From Litsea cubeba (Eukaryota; Streptophyta; Magnoliopsida; Laurales; Lauraceae), in NCBI GenBank assembly GCA_012931725.1, contig CM022951.1, positions 29,505,255-29,569,254 of the forward strand: a DNA stretch of 64,000 bases, read 5' to 3'. Made by a program: the position numbers and the translations under genes. The notes beneath the pieces are model-generated. The model ran no database searches. It saw only the letters and a list, made by a program, of their open reading frames with translations, and was not told the origin of the DNA. The first letter of the stretch is position 1. Each line of letters begins with the position of its first letter. Shown piece after piece: positions 41,703 to 52,960 of this stretch.

Positions 41703-44556
41703 TCTAAACCAAATCAAAATCAAAATCCCAAAAGAGAAAAGAAAACACTGACACCCTACGCTGAACCTCGGCAACTGAGATACCCTCTGATTAAACCTGA
41801 CGTTGAGATGCACGGTCAACAACATTCTGATTCGGTTGAAGGCTTCAAACTATTCCACATATCTGTTCAAAAACATACTTCTCTGACTAAACTGGTGTTC
41901 AACAATTCTTCTAATCATCCTTGATGTCATCTGTCGTTCCTGTACTGGATCATTTCTTTTACTTACCTCGTCAGTAACTGTAGGTCCAAGAAACTGCAAA
42001 TTCTGTCTCTTTCTATCAGCTTGGAATTCTGTGCCTTAAGTTATACCGAGCTGTACACCATCTCCCTGACACTTGCAAGAAGATGTGATCGTAGACATGT
42101 ATTCTCTGAAATAATCTCTACTTCGAAAATTCCTGGAATTCCATATACCTACTTATACTATACCATTCAGATTCTGGCTTCCAAGAATATCGCCAATCCT
42201 TTTTCATTCTGAATTCACAAATTCCAAATTCTCTAGATCTCCTGTCTCTAACTTGGTCTGCTACAACCCAAATGTTGCACTAATATAAACCAGACGTTAA
42301 ACTGCCATAACCTGTTGAGCTGTTCTGTGTCGAAACTTTGCATGGCTCGCCTCTTCAGATTTCATTCTTCAAGTCTTCTACCCTTGACATGTAAAGCCGA
42401 CCTTGGAATTCCAATCTGTGTTCACAACTCCATATTCCAAATCTTTCTGTGCTGTACTCAGAATTCTTGCACACATCTGATTCTATCTACTTGTTGTTCT
42501 TAATCTTCTGCTTGATACTGTGTCATCAACAAAATAAACCTGCCAAGCTGGCATCATTCCTTGATAAGTTGAAACTTTTAATCTAAGTCTTGAAGCAATT
42601 CCACCACTTTTACTTTGTCCTCTAAGTTTCACCAATTAACTAAATCCTTGTATAAATGTGGGTAGAGTCATTTTCTTGAATGGCACTTGACTGAAATTTC
42701 ACAATCTGGAGTCTGCTCAATCTTCTGTTTCTGCCTTATACCTACCTTTCTTGTAAGAACAATTGTCTCAGCCTCATCTGAATATCATGTCTTAAATTCT
42801 GCTTACTACCTCAAAAATCCAAATTTGTTTCCAACTGAACCAATACACGTCCTGACATCCATCAACCCTTCAATTCATACACTTCCTAACTCCAACCATA
42901 AGCTATTACCACTCATTCCATTCAATGCAAAACAAATCTTAAAATCTTAAACATAAGGACTAAAACAATTACTTAGTTGAATTTCATCATTTTAAAACAT
43001 AGTAGAAACCGAACCTCCAAATTGTCAAATAAAGCTTATTAAAGTTTGAGTATGAAATAACATTATTCATTTTGAAATTCATATTTCCATAACCAAACAA
43101 ATCGTTGAAACACTTGTCAATTCCAAATCAGGATTTCAAAAATAAATCAAATTCATGTAGTATGACCATACATTAAACTTTGCAAAAATCTGCAAAAATC
43201 TGAGTGTTAGTTAAACACTAAACCTTGTTGATATCTGAACTTATTTGTTTATAAAAATCCTGTGGAAAATCTAAACACATTTATTTACAAAAATCCTGCA
43301 GAAATCTTAACACAGCTGAATGTTAAAACAAATGTAGGAATCTACATATAATCTAAACACAAAAACCCTTAGAAAACTCATTTTGCATAGCCAAAGAAAA
43401 TGAATCAATGAAATAGAAATTTCACATCGTACTTTGAAAAAGAAACACAATTTTAGTTACATGTTTTTAAAGATCAGTTTATCCACTAGTCTCTACAATC
43501 CATCATTAAAAACACCCATCCATTTCTAACCAAACATATACAAAATTTTGAAATCATCAAGGTTTGAAATGTAGATGTCGACATTTAAGAAAATTAAAAC
43601 AAGAGCAAAATTTCAAGATCATTGTAAAATAATATCTTAAGAAGATTAAACATAATCCATTGTTTTAACACTGCAAGGATAAATCATAGGCATTAAGAAA
43701 AACATAACAAAAGATGGAAATATCATGAAAAATCACTATCAATAAGAGGTGGACATCGCACTAACTGAGGTATTCACTTGCATCCACACATTGTCCAATC
43801 CAATGCCCTGTAAGTCGGTAGAATTCCCAAGGTTTCCTCTGCTGCCAAAAATTATCTTGACCACAACTAACCATCCACTTGGTATTCCTGCTGAATCAAC
43901 TACACTGGCTAAGCTGCAAGTTACATAAATTCTTAACAAAAACTATGACAAGGCTCATCGAATCCGGGAAATCCCTGAGTTTCTGGCACTAGCTTCCAAC
44001 CTTACTAACTAAGAATCACTTCTCCCTTCGTAAAATCGGCAGCTAATATGTCTCTTGCAGTCCTTCATCTTGGAAAGATGGTCTGGGTTCACCCAAAAAT
44101 CCACATTTACTTACCTTGGTACGCTGCATGATGATCTTCGATTAGCTGAGAGGGGATCTTCGAATACTGCTCAAGTTCTACTTTGGCGGGCAAATGCACA
44201 TGTCTTCTCTCATTAACCACAATGAAGATGCTGAAGGCTGAAAGTCTGCTGATGTTCTCCGAAAACAACATAATAAGTCCACAGGGTTCTCAGTCTCCGA
44301 CACAAGCACATACAAAAGACACTGAACAAGAGTATGGAGACTTTAAATTCTCCACCACTAAGGAGGAAATTTGGTCATCCAAATCTCCTAACAACAAGAA
44401 CTAAAAGAAAAGACAAGCAAAGTCTCCAGAACTGAAAGAAAAGCAGACTCAAATCCAAAGAAATAAGGACACGAGAAACCAAATTGACAAAATCTAATGA
44501 ATCCTCGCCACACGTCTTAATGTCTCTAGAGTATTTTATTTCCTAGAAACTAACCT
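41703..44556 (-). other. Non-coding internal region of element E
   Basis: About 2.9 kb, AT-rich, with only short ORFs (all under 90 codons) that show no gag, protease, RT or integrase motif on either strand. The right part (about 43960-44550) is more mixed in composition and could be an old leader. No tandem or palindromic structure stands out. Confidence 0.75.
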
Positions 44557-44569
44557 GGCTCCGATACCA
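44557..44569 (-). other. Primer-binding site of element E
   Basis: Sense TGGTATCGGAGCC near the LTR end. One mismatch to the canonical initiator tRNA-Met complement. Confidence 0.8.
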
Positions 44570-46433
44570 AATCTGTCACACCCCGAAACCGGGCCCTGCA
44601 GCGATCCTATCTCGGGATGCGAAATTTTGGAATAAATTTGAAACTTTTGTTATATTTCCCAAGATCCGCGATCAGAGTATATTTTCGCAGAAGCTAATCA
44701 TGGTGTTACGACCCGGAGTCCGTGGCCATCGGATTCCGTGTCGTACTTGACCAATATCATGAAGCCATCACGTAAGTAGACTGGTACTGATCATAAATCA
44801 CAAAATATTGAGCTGGTAGTAACAAGACTATTTATTTCCCACATATTCAAGTTACAATTAACATATGTTTTAATTACAAACCCAATGACCAAGGCTAACA
44901 AAGCCATACAAATAAACCACTAAATAACATACAACCCCAAGTGATATTACGGGCTCCGTTGCCAAACTTGACATCTATATGACATCAAAGGGCAGCCTCT
45001 CACGTCAGACCGGCGGCTCCACCGCCTCCTCCGATCAAACACTTAAAAACAGAAAGAGAGGAAACTGGCACCAAACAAACAGGGTCAGACACGACGATCT
45101 GGCAAGCAAATAAACAAGTAATATGTAACATGGGCATTTATAAAACCTTATGGAATCATTGTAAATCCATTCAAAGAGTCTAAACAATAATAACAATAAA
45201 TCATGATAAAACGATCGAAAGACCGAACATAAATATCAAGGCAAATAAACGAACAGTCTCTGGAGCATAAATATCTCGAAAAGATAACAGCCTACGCAAA
45301 ACACTTAATAATTAGCAATACATTTGAAATCCTGAATAATAGAGGCAATACGATAAAAGATCGATTTCATAACATTAACAAATTCAAAGAATAGAATGAG
45401 TATAAACAAACAAGAATCATAAAAGAAATTAATAAACAGATAAAACATTGGTAACCACACATAGCTATATTGTCCTATTACCGAAGTAACAAGAGCAGAC
45501 AGAACCGTAGCCACTACATGTGGGACCGGAAATAGAATCAGAACCGTAGCCATACAAATGGGACCGGCAGATCAAAATCAGAACCATAGCCACTACACGT
45601 GGGATCGGCAGATCAGAACCGTTGCCATGGTCGGTACAGACGGAATCCAAACTGCAGCTGGCAGACAAATTAAAGATCCCAAGCCGGGTGATCAGCCCGA
45701 CAAGGTGACCTAAGCCTAGTGGTGCCTTTAGTTTTAAAACCTGAACCAATACTAATCCCTTTGGCTCATGGGCTCACACCACAGGGCTCTGGCCCCATCT
45801 CGCCTCGAGGTTTTATTTTTGAAATCATAGTCTCTTTGGCTCATGGGCTTTCACTACAAAGCTCTGGCCCCGCCTTGCCTCGAGGTTTCATTTTCAAAAT
45901 ACTAGTCTTATCGATGAAATCCCAAATGTGACGAACCACTCCAATCTCCTTTCAAATCGATTCGGAGAAAACATACGAATTTCCATGGTAAACCGCTCAA
46001 ATACACATCAAAGTGATTTGTATAAAATCATACGATCAATCCTTTCGAACATGGAAAACCACATGATTTATAACAAATCATCGATGCTATTCAAATTAGT
46101 TTACCAAAGAATACAAATACATTTTCTGACTTAAAATGGAATGGAATAGTGTAGAATGACTTAATGACTCACCAAGGAACCACCTCAATGCACATTTAAC
46201 CTTTAAACATTGATTAATAAAAGAATATGTTTGATGCCAATGAAAATCCACAACATTTAAATAATAAAGTGCACATTGAGACTTGAAAGATTCCCGTGTA
46301 ATTTCACATATGCCCATTCTCTTATTGTTCTCATTCCCATTTCACAATTTCCAAGTATCACAAGTAATCCCAAACTCTTTAAATCAGGCCCACAGCTGGC
46401 CTTAACCCAAGCCCCAAAACAGTCTACTCATTT

Positions 46434-46632
46434 AGCCCGAAACAGCCCTTAATTGGCTCAAGAAATAGGTCTTAAAACAGTCCAAAAACTGACCTTGAAT
46501 GGCCCAAGAAATAGGTCTTAAAACAGTCCAAAAACTGACCTTAAATGGCCCAAGAAACAAGTCTTAAAATAGTCCAAAAACTGACCTTGAATGGCCCAAG
46601 AAATAAGTCTTAAAACAGCCCAATATCAGGCC
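46434..46632. repeat. 46-bp tandem repeat in the right LTR of element E
   Basis: Four units, the last partial, against five in the left LTR. Copia F is inserted just past the last unit. Confidence 0.82.
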
Positions 46633-46637
46633 CTGAA
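46633..46637. repeat. Target-site duplication CTGAA (left copy)
   Basis: Matches 54105-54109 and brackets element F. Confidence 0.93.
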
Positions 46638-46838
46638 TGTTGGAATTTGAGATAAATTTGAGATGACTTGAAAGTCTTTTGACGAATTGAAGAATATAGT
46701 ATCTCAAGTATTGATATGAGTTAGAATTATTGTCAACACATTGTCACAAGCATGATGATAGTAGGCTAGAGTTGATAGAGCTGAAAAGAAGAATCAGAAT
46801 TGAAACTGTCAGGAATTCAGATTTCCTGAAACAGAGTG

Positions 46839-47040
46839 GTCGGTCGACCGAGCACCCCATGCGGTCGACCGAGCAAGAAGAAACCTGCAGAAACAGATTC
46901 AGGCACCTCTCAGTTATTTTCGTGACACAGTGTGTCTTCGGTCGACCGGGACCCCAGGATGTCGACCGAGCTCGATAGTTGTCTAACTCCAGACTGTGTA
47001 TGACGTCGACCGAGCAGGCAAGGAGGTCGACCGAGCACGG
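46839..47040. repeat. GTCGAC palindrome array in the 5' LTR of element F
   Basis: Six GTCGACCGAGC-type units, the first a full GGTCGGTCGACCGAGC. The 3' LTR has the same six (53161-53362). Confidence 0.88.
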
Positions 47041-47163
47041 GAACCAGAGTTGCGCAGAATTAGAAGTTGTGCACGAAAATTCAGCATTCTTTATTATTTC
47101 GTTTGGGACTCTTTCTAAGCAAATTGTAGCCGAATTTGGAGACTTGCTAGGGTTATTAAGACC

Positions 47164-47171
47164 TATAAAAA
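47164..47171 (+). promoter_or_regulatory. TATA box of the element F 5' LTR
   Basis: TATAAAAA followed by GGCATGCATG; repeated at 53487-53494. The transcript probably starts ~25-35 bp downstream. Confidence 0.65.
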
Positions 47172-47791
47172 GGCATGCATGGGTCGTTCATAAAGACAAC
47201 ACCAGAAAGAAAAGAATAGAGAAGAGTTTTAGAGAGTTCTTGAGAGAAAGAAGTAGCTGCTGGTGTGTGTTGCTGTGTGCTGATGTGGTGACGTTTTCTA
47301 CAGCAATTGTGGACGAGATTATGCTCTAGAAGATGGTGATTCGTCCATGAGTTAAGTGTCTCTCTGTTTATGCTTTAATTTCAATTTGTAAGGAATTGAG
47401 AGAGAGAGAATTGTAGAGGGGAAGGGCTGTAGACAGAGTTTAATCTTCTATTCTGTTTTTACATCAAGTTGGTGCTTGGTGTTTGGGGTTTGGTGATCCT
47501 ATCTGTGGGTGTAGATAAATTGTAAGGGGAGTCGGTGCTTCCTAGATAGTTGGTGCTATCTGAATCTAAGGGTTGGTGCTCTTTGTCGTTGGTGCGACTA
47601 AATATATTCAGACCTGTACCGGATCGGTGTTCGGACGGTTTTGATCCGTGGACGTAGCCTTTTGGTGAACCACGTTAAATCTGGTGTCATTGTGTGGTTT
47701 GACTTGTTTTGTTGTTGAATTGGACCTGTTTTTTAGAAATCACTGATTCACCCCCCCCCCCCCCCACTCAGTGATCGCGATATCCAACAAT

Positions 47792-47803
47792 TGGTATCAG
47801 AGC
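47792..47803 (+). other. Primer-binding site of element F
   Basis: TGGTATCAGAGC, two bases after the LTR end, a perfect initiator tRNA-Met complement. Confidence 0.93.
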
Positions 47804-47857
47804 GTAAGGTTCCCTTGAAAAGCTTAATACGCTAAGGGTGATCTCTTGTCAAATCAC

Positions 47858-50800
47858 ATGGCAGTCAATACAGGGAATATGAAAGCACCTCTGTTTGATG
47901 GTTCTAATTACTCCTTTTGGAAGATTAGGATGCAAGCCTTCATCAAATCTCTTGGCTATGATGTTTGGGAGGCTGTCAGAGCCGGTTACAATGCTGCCAC
48001 CGTACCCAATGATACAGCATCGAAGAAGTTGGCAGACAACGACTCCAAGGCGCAGAATGCACTCTTTAGTGGCCTTGTAGACAGCGAGCTTATCAAAGTA
48101 ATTGCATGCAAAACAGCCAAGGAGATTTGGGACAAGTTGCAAAGCATACATGAAGGTGATGAGAAGATTAAAGAAGCCAAATTGCAAACTCATCGCTCTC
48201 AATTCGAGTCTCTTCGCATGGAGGAAAGCGAGAATGTTGACTCGTATATGCAACGAGTGAATGAAGTCACGAATGACATTCGTGGACTAGGGGAGGAGAT
48301 TAAAGAGCCGGTCATCATCAAAAAGGTTCTAAGATCTCTTCTTCCCCGGTTTGATTCAAAAGTCTCAGCCATCGAAGAAGCCAAAGATCTGAGTGCATTT
48401 TCCATGGATGAATTACATGGTTCTCTAACTGCCTATGAGATGCGCATAGGAAAGGCGTCTTCATCTGATAAAGAAGCGGCCTTCAAAGTTCAGAAAAAGG
48501 CAAAAGAGACTGCTGGTTATGATGTTGATTCTGATGATGATGAGCTTGAGGCTCAATTTGTTAGAAAGTTGAAGAAAGGAAGCAATGGCAAGTACAAAGG
48601 GAAGCTACCCTTTAAATGCTTCAATTGTGGAGGTGTTGGTCACTTTGCTGCGAAGTGTCCACTAAAAGAAGACAATGATAATGACTCTTATGCTGAAAAG
48701 AGTAAAGGAAAGAGAAATTTCAGAAAAAGAGGCAAAGCTAAGAACTTTCTATGTCAACAAGATGACAGCACGTCTGAAACTTCAGACGATGATGAATCAA
48801 CCGAAGCTCTCTTCATGGTCACTGTTGAAGAAGAAGAAGAGCTAGATCCGGAAGAGGATGAGGAGGCTGAAGTCAATCTTGAAGAGGAACTCATAGCCGC
48901 ACTTGAGGAGCTTAGCATGGAACGCAAAACAAGTAAGAAAAATCTGAAACTTCTCCATGAATCTGAAAGTTCTATCATTGCTTTGAAAACTCAAGTAGAA
49001 GAATATAAAAGAATGGTAGAAGTCCTTGAAAACCAAATTAGTATCAAAAAGGAAGAGGCTATGAAACTTGAAACTGAGATCGCTAGAGCAAAGGCTGAAA
49101 ATTTGGAAAATAGCAAAAAACTCAAAGCGCTCCAAGCGATTGAAGGGACTATGAAACTCGATGAACTACTGAAAGTTCAAAGACCAGCCCACTTCAGATT
49201 TGGTTTAGGATTTGAGAAAGGTGAATCCTCTAAGATTGCACCTCCTGAAAAGAAAGAGTTTGTGAAGCAAGTCACTGCACCTTCTAACTCTATGAAGCCC
49301 ACTCAACCTAGAAAGGAGTCCATTCCTGTTAGAAAGGTAATGAAGTTTAACCAGCCACCTAAGAAAGGAAGAATGTTCAGATTCTATGGTTATTGCTATC
49401 ATTGTAATAGATTTGGACATAAAAGAGCTGATTGCAAATTCTATGTTAGAAACAGCCCGTTTGTGACTAGGAACCCTTTTTCAATCCTAAATAGCCACAA
49501 AATTGAGTGCCATAAGTGCTATAATTATGGACACTTGGCTAGGGATTGTAGGTTGCATATTGCTAACAAATTTCAGGTTGAAAAGAAACCCAAGTTAATC
49601 AAGGCTTGGAGAGCAAAGCAAAGTGCAGAAAGTCCCAAAGAATCTCTCATTGTGCAAACGACATTCAATGCACAAAAGAAGACAGCACCATGGGTCCTTG
49701 ATAGTGGTTGTTCAAGCCATATGACTGGTGATAAAGAGAAATTCATCAAATTACAGCACTATGAAGGCGGTTCAGTGAAGTTTGGCAATAATGATGGTGC
49801 CAAAATCTGCGGAAAAGGTGTTATTCAGCTTATGGCAAACAAGATCAGATCGGAAGAAGTCTTATATGTGTCTGGATTGAGACACAACCTGCTTAGTGTG
49901 AGCCAGATCTGTGACAAGGGTCACGAAGTGATCTTCACAAAGAATGGGTTTGCCATCAAGAAGAGTAGCAACGGCAAAACAATGGCAACTGGATCAAGAA
50001 CTGCTGGAAATCTCTATACATTGTCAGACGGAGCTGAAAAGACCTGCTTGATGAGTCGGACAGAGGAAAGTTGGTTGTGGCACAAACGCCTTGGGCATCT
50101 AAGCTTTGATAACATCTCAAAGATTTGCAATTCAAAGGCTGTAAGAGGCATGTCTACAGTTGAAAAGCCTTCCAATCCCATTTGCGACTCTTGCCAAAAG
50201 GGAAAGCAAACGAGGGTTATGTTCAAGTCAAAGGAACATCATTCCAAGAAACCTCTTGAGCTAGTGCACACTGATCTCTGTGGACCGATGCGAACTCAAA
50301 GCACCAATGGAGATAAGTATTTCATGTTATGCATTGATGATTATACTCGTATGACATGGGTATTGTTTCTTAAGCATAAGCATCAAGCACTTGATCGTTT
50401 TAAAGTGTTTAAAGCACAGGTTGAAAATCAATTGGAAAAACGTATCAAGATTTTAAGGTCTGATCGTGGAGGCGAGTTCACATCTGAAGAGTTCACTAAA
50501 TATTGTGAACATCATGGCATTCAAAGACAGTACTCAGCCCCTAGAACTCCACAACAAAATGGAGTTGTGGAACGGAAGAATCGCACCGTACAAGAGATGG
50601 CTCGTACGATGCTAAGTGAAAGCAAGATGGCTGACAAGTATTGGAAAGAGGCAATTCATACGGCTGTATACATTCAAAATCGATGCTTGATCAGGCCACA
50701 TGAAGTCAAAACTCCCTATGAGCTATGGTTTGGAAGAAAAGCAACAGTCAAGCACTTCAGAGTCTTCGGCAGCAAGTGTTACATCAAGCGGCTCGAACAA

Positions 50801-52714
50801 AATCCGGGCAAATTTGAAGAAAGAGCTGACGAAGGTATATTTCTGGGTTACTCCTCTACTAGCAAGGCATATAGGTGTCTTAACAAAAGAACCAGAAAAA
50901 TCATAGAAAGTGCTGATGTGAGAATAGATGAGAATATTGAACCAAAGAATGCAACTCATAATGACAGTCCAGTTTATGAGGACTCGAGTGAGATTGATGA
51001 TGAGATGGCTGAATCTAATGATTCTGAGAAATCAAAGGATGACTCAGAAGATACTACATCTAAGAAGCACAGCACTTGGGTAGAGCAACACCCTAAGGAT
51101 CAAATCATTGGAGATCCTAAGGCAGGCGTTCAAACTAGACAAAGTGTAGTTAGCAATTACTCACTTGTGTCCACCATTGAACCCAAGACTGTGGCTGAAG
51201 CCAGTCTCGATGAAAGTTGGTTGAAATCTATGCATGAGGAGTTGGAGCAAATTGAGAAGAACTCCACATGGGAACTTGTTCCTAGACCTACTGATAAGAA
51301 TGTTATTGGTACTAAATGGGTCTTTCGGAATAAGCTGAATGAAGATGGTCAAGTCATTAGAAACAAAGCAAGGTTGGTTTGTAAAGGCTATGCTCAAGTT
51401 GAAGGCATAGATTTTGAAGAGACCTTTGCACCGGTGGCTCGTCTGGAAGCTATTCGTATGTTTCTTGCATTGGCAGCATACAAAACCTTCAAGGTATTTC
51501 AGATGGACGTAAAGTCAGCTTTCTTGAATGGTTTACTTGAAGAAGAGGTCTACATTGAGCAACCTGATGGTTTTCTCATCAGCAAAAATTCAGATCTAGT
51601 GTGCAAGTTGAAAAAGGCTCTTTATGGACTGAAACAAGCGCCAAGGGCATGGTATGCAAGGCTGGATCTCTATCTCTGCAAGATCGGTTTTGGAAAAGGA
51701 ATGGTTGATAGCAATCTGTATGTCAAAACTGAGTTAAGCAAACAGCTAGTTGTCATTGTTTATGTTGATGACATAATCTTTGGTGGCAATGATGAAGAAA
51801 TGTGCAGGAATTTTGCTGAAGAGATGAAGAAAGAATTTGAGATGTCAATGCTTGGAGAACTAAAGTTCTTTCTTGGTTTACAAGTTCAGCAGCTGAAACA
51901 TGGCATCTTCATATCACAAATGAAGTACATTAAGGAAATGCTGAAACGGTTCAATATGGAAGACAGCAAGCCAGTGAGCACACCAATGTCAACGAACACG
52001 AAGCTTAGCAAAGATGATAAGGCCTCGTCCGTTGATCATACCACCTATCGCTCTATGATAGGAAGCTTGCTCTACTTGACGGCTACAAGACCAGATCTTC
52101 TACAAGCAGTATGTATGGTTGCACGTTTTCAAGCAGCACCAACTGAAACGCACCTTACAGCAGTGAAAATAATCTTTCGATATCTGAAAGGTACTATGGA
52201 GCTTGGTATCTGGTATCCCAAAGGAAAATCCTTCACTCTTGTTGCATATTCTGATGCCGATTGGGCTGGATGCGTAGATGATCGCAAGAGTACTAGCGGC
52301 GGCGCATTTTATCTTGGAGAAAGATTAGTTGCTTGGCATAGTAAGAAGAAAGACTCAGTATCCCTTTCGACAGCGGAAGCGGAATATATTGCAGCGGCAA
52401 CTTGTTGTACGCAAGTGTTATGGATGCGGCAAATGCTCTCAGATCTAGGAGTTCCTACAACGGATCCTACGCCGATCCTATGTGACAACACGAGTGCAAT
52501 TCATATATCTAAGAATCCTGTTCAGCACTCTCGAACAAAGCATGTAGCAATTCGTTATCATTTTCTTAAAGATAAAGTTGCTGATGGAGAGGTCAAGTTG
52601 GAATATGTTCCAACAACTGAGCAAGTGGCTGATATTTTCACGAAACCTCTGCCAAAGGAAGTCTTCGAGTATCTCCGGAAAAAGTTAGGAGTTACTCACT
52701 CTCCTAAACCGTAG
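47858..52714 (+). CDS. Gag-pol polyprotein of element F (Ty1/copia)
   Basis: Intact frame of 1618 codons. I take the ATG at 47858 (MAVNTGNMKAPLFDG); the open frame before it has none. Order: UBN2-type gag (FDGSNYSFWKIRMQAF); zinc knuckle CFNCGGVGHFAAKC near residue 255; acidic and coiled-coil stretch (~310-430); two more knuckles, CYHCNRFGHKRADC and CHKCYNYGHLARDC, near 510-570; protease with LDSGCSSHMTG near 612; integrase-adjacent zinc region (LWHKRLGH...CDSCQKGK); integrase core with DLCGP, SDRGGEF and the catalytic E in NGVVERKNRT; RT with QMDVKSAFLNG and catalytic YVDD; RNase H with SDADWAGC, AEAEY and CDNTSAI. Domain order protease-integrase-RT-RNase H defines copia. Three knuckles and the long gag are unusual. 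The stop is ~245 bp before the 3' LTR. Confidence 0.97.
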   Translation: MAVNTGNMKAPLFDGSNYSFWKIRMQAFIKSLGYDVWEAVRAGYNAATVPNDTASKKLADNDSKAQNALFSGLVDSELIKVIACKTAKEIWDKLQSIHEGDEKIKEAKLQTHRSQFESLRMEESENVDSYMQRVNEVTNDIRGLGEEIKEPVIIKKVLRSLLPRFDSKVSAIEEAKDLSAFSMDELHGSLTAYEMRIGKASSSDKEAAFKVQKKAKETAGYDVDSDDDELEAQFVRKLKKGSNGKYKGKLPFKCFNCGGVGHFAAKCPLKEDNDNDSYAEKSKGKRNFRKRGKAKNFLCQQDDSTSETSDDDESTEALFMVTVEEEEELDPEEDEEAEVNLEEELIAALEELSMERKTSKKNLKLLHESESSIIALKTQVEEYKRMVEVLENQISIKKEEAMKLETEIARAKAENLENSKKLKALQAIEGTMKLDELLKVQRPAHFRFGLGFEKGESSKIAPPEKKEFVKQVTAPSNSMKPTQPRKESIPVRKVMKFNQPPKKGRMFRFYGYCYHCNRFGHKRADCKFYVRNSPFVTRNPFSILNSHKIECHKCYNYGHLARDCRLHIANKFQVEKKPKLIKAWRAKQSAESPKESLIVQTTFNAQKKTAPWVLDSGCSSHMTGDKEKFIKLQHYEGGSVKFGNNDGAKICGKGVIQLMANKIRSEEVLYVSGLRHNLLSVSQICDKGHEVIFTKNGFAIKKSSNGKTMATGSRTAGNLYTLSDGAEKTCLMSRTEESWLWHKRLGHLSFDNISKICNSKAVRGMSTVEKPSNPICDSCQKGKQTRVMFKSKEHHSKKPLELVHTDLCGPMRTQSTNGDKYFMLCIDDYTRMTWVLFLKHKHQALDRFKVFKAQVENQLEKRIKILRSDRGGEFTSEEFTKYCEHHGIQRQYSAPRTPQQNGVVERKNRTVQEMARTMLSESKMADKYWKEAIHTAVYIQNRCLIRPHEVKTPYELWFGRKATVKHFRVFGSKCYIKRLEQNPGKFEERADEGIFLGYSSTSKAYRCLNKRTRKIIESADVRIDENIEPKNATHNDSPVYEDSSEIDDEMAESNDSEKSKDDSEDTTSKKHSTWVEQHPKDQIIGDPKAGVQTRQSVVSNYSLVSTIEPKTVAEASLDESWLKSMHEELEQIEKNSTWELVPRPTDKNVIGTKWVFRNKLNEDGQVIRNKARLVCKGYAQVEGIDFEETFAPVARLEAIRMFLALAAYKTFKVFQMDVKSAFLNGLLEEEVYIEQPDGFLISKNSDLVCKLKKALYGLKQAPRAWYARLDLYLCKIGFGKGMVDSNLYVKTELSKQLVVIVYVDDIIFGGNDEEMCRNFAEEMKKEFEMSMLGELKFFLGLQVQQLKHGIFISQMKYIKEMLKRFNMEDSKPVSTPMSTNTKLSKDDKASSVDHTTYRSMIGSLLYLTATRPDLLQAVCMVARFQAAPTETHLTAVKIIFRYLKGTMELGIWYPKGKSFTLVAYSDADWAGCVDDRKSTSGGAFYLGERLVAWHSKKKDSVSLSTAEAEYIAAATCCTQVLWMRQMLSDLGVPTTDPTPILCDNTSAIHISKNPVQHSRTKHVAIRYHFLKDKVADGEVKLEYVPTTEQVADIFTKPLPKEVFEYLRKKLGVTHSPKP

Positions 52715-52948
52715 GAGTTGTGCTTGAAAGGGGGAGCAATGCATTCATTGAATATCCTATTCGCTCCTCGGTTTGGTCCCTTTGGACTTGTTGTCAAAGG
52801 GGGAGAGATGTTATGCTATGATAGCAAGGAGAGATGTTATGCTATGAAAGCTAGGGGGAGATTGTTGACAGTGCATGGTTGTTATTTCAATATTTCAGAA
52901 TTGGTTCCAAGTGAGTGTTGAAGTTCCAATAGTGTTGCCAACAATTCC
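52715..52948 (+). other. 3' untranslated segment of F with repeated polypurine motifs
   Basis: Between the stop and the true PPT, AAAGGGGGAG-type tracts recur at 52727-52736, 52796-52806 and 52853-52861, with a duplicated GAGATGTTATGCTATG near 52805 and 52832. No gene. They could act as extra plus-strand primers. Confidence 0.7.
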
Positions 52949-52960
52949 AAAGGGGGAGAT
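52949..52960 (+). other. Polypurine tract of element F
   Basis: AAAGGGGGAGAT directly before the 3' LTR. Confidence 0.9.

Larger units (their letters stand above)
44574..46637 (-). repeat. 5' LTR of element E, left piece (split by F)
   Basis: Starts TGTCACACCCCG and matches 37936-40010 closely up to the F insertion at 46638. Joined with 54110-55781 it totals ~3.74 kb. It lacks a ~14-bp segment present near 38030 in the left LTR and has a different short indel pattern near 45745-45900. Confidence 0.93.
46638..47789 (+). repeat. 5' LTR of element F
   Basis: 1152 bp with TGTTGGA / TCCAACA terminal inverted repeats. TATA box (TATAAAAA) at 47164-47171. A run of 15 C at 47751-47765 near the 3' end has only 7 C in the other LTR. 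GTCGAC array at 46839-47040. Confidence 0.95.

Noticed and set aside
41703..44556. Decayed pol inside element E
   Set aside because: I looked for RT, integrase and zinc-knuckle motifs in all frames by eye and found none; better described as non-coding.
47751..47765. Poly-C and poly-G runs (also 21688-21700, 27291-27302, 41663-41675) as assembly gaps
   Set aside because: They sit at fixed places in LTRs or the PPT with matched shorter versions in sister LTRs, so they are real motifs; exact lengths may still be unreliable.
47849..48253. 134-codon minus-strand ORF
   Set aside because: Shadow of element F gag; F has an intact frame on the plus strand.
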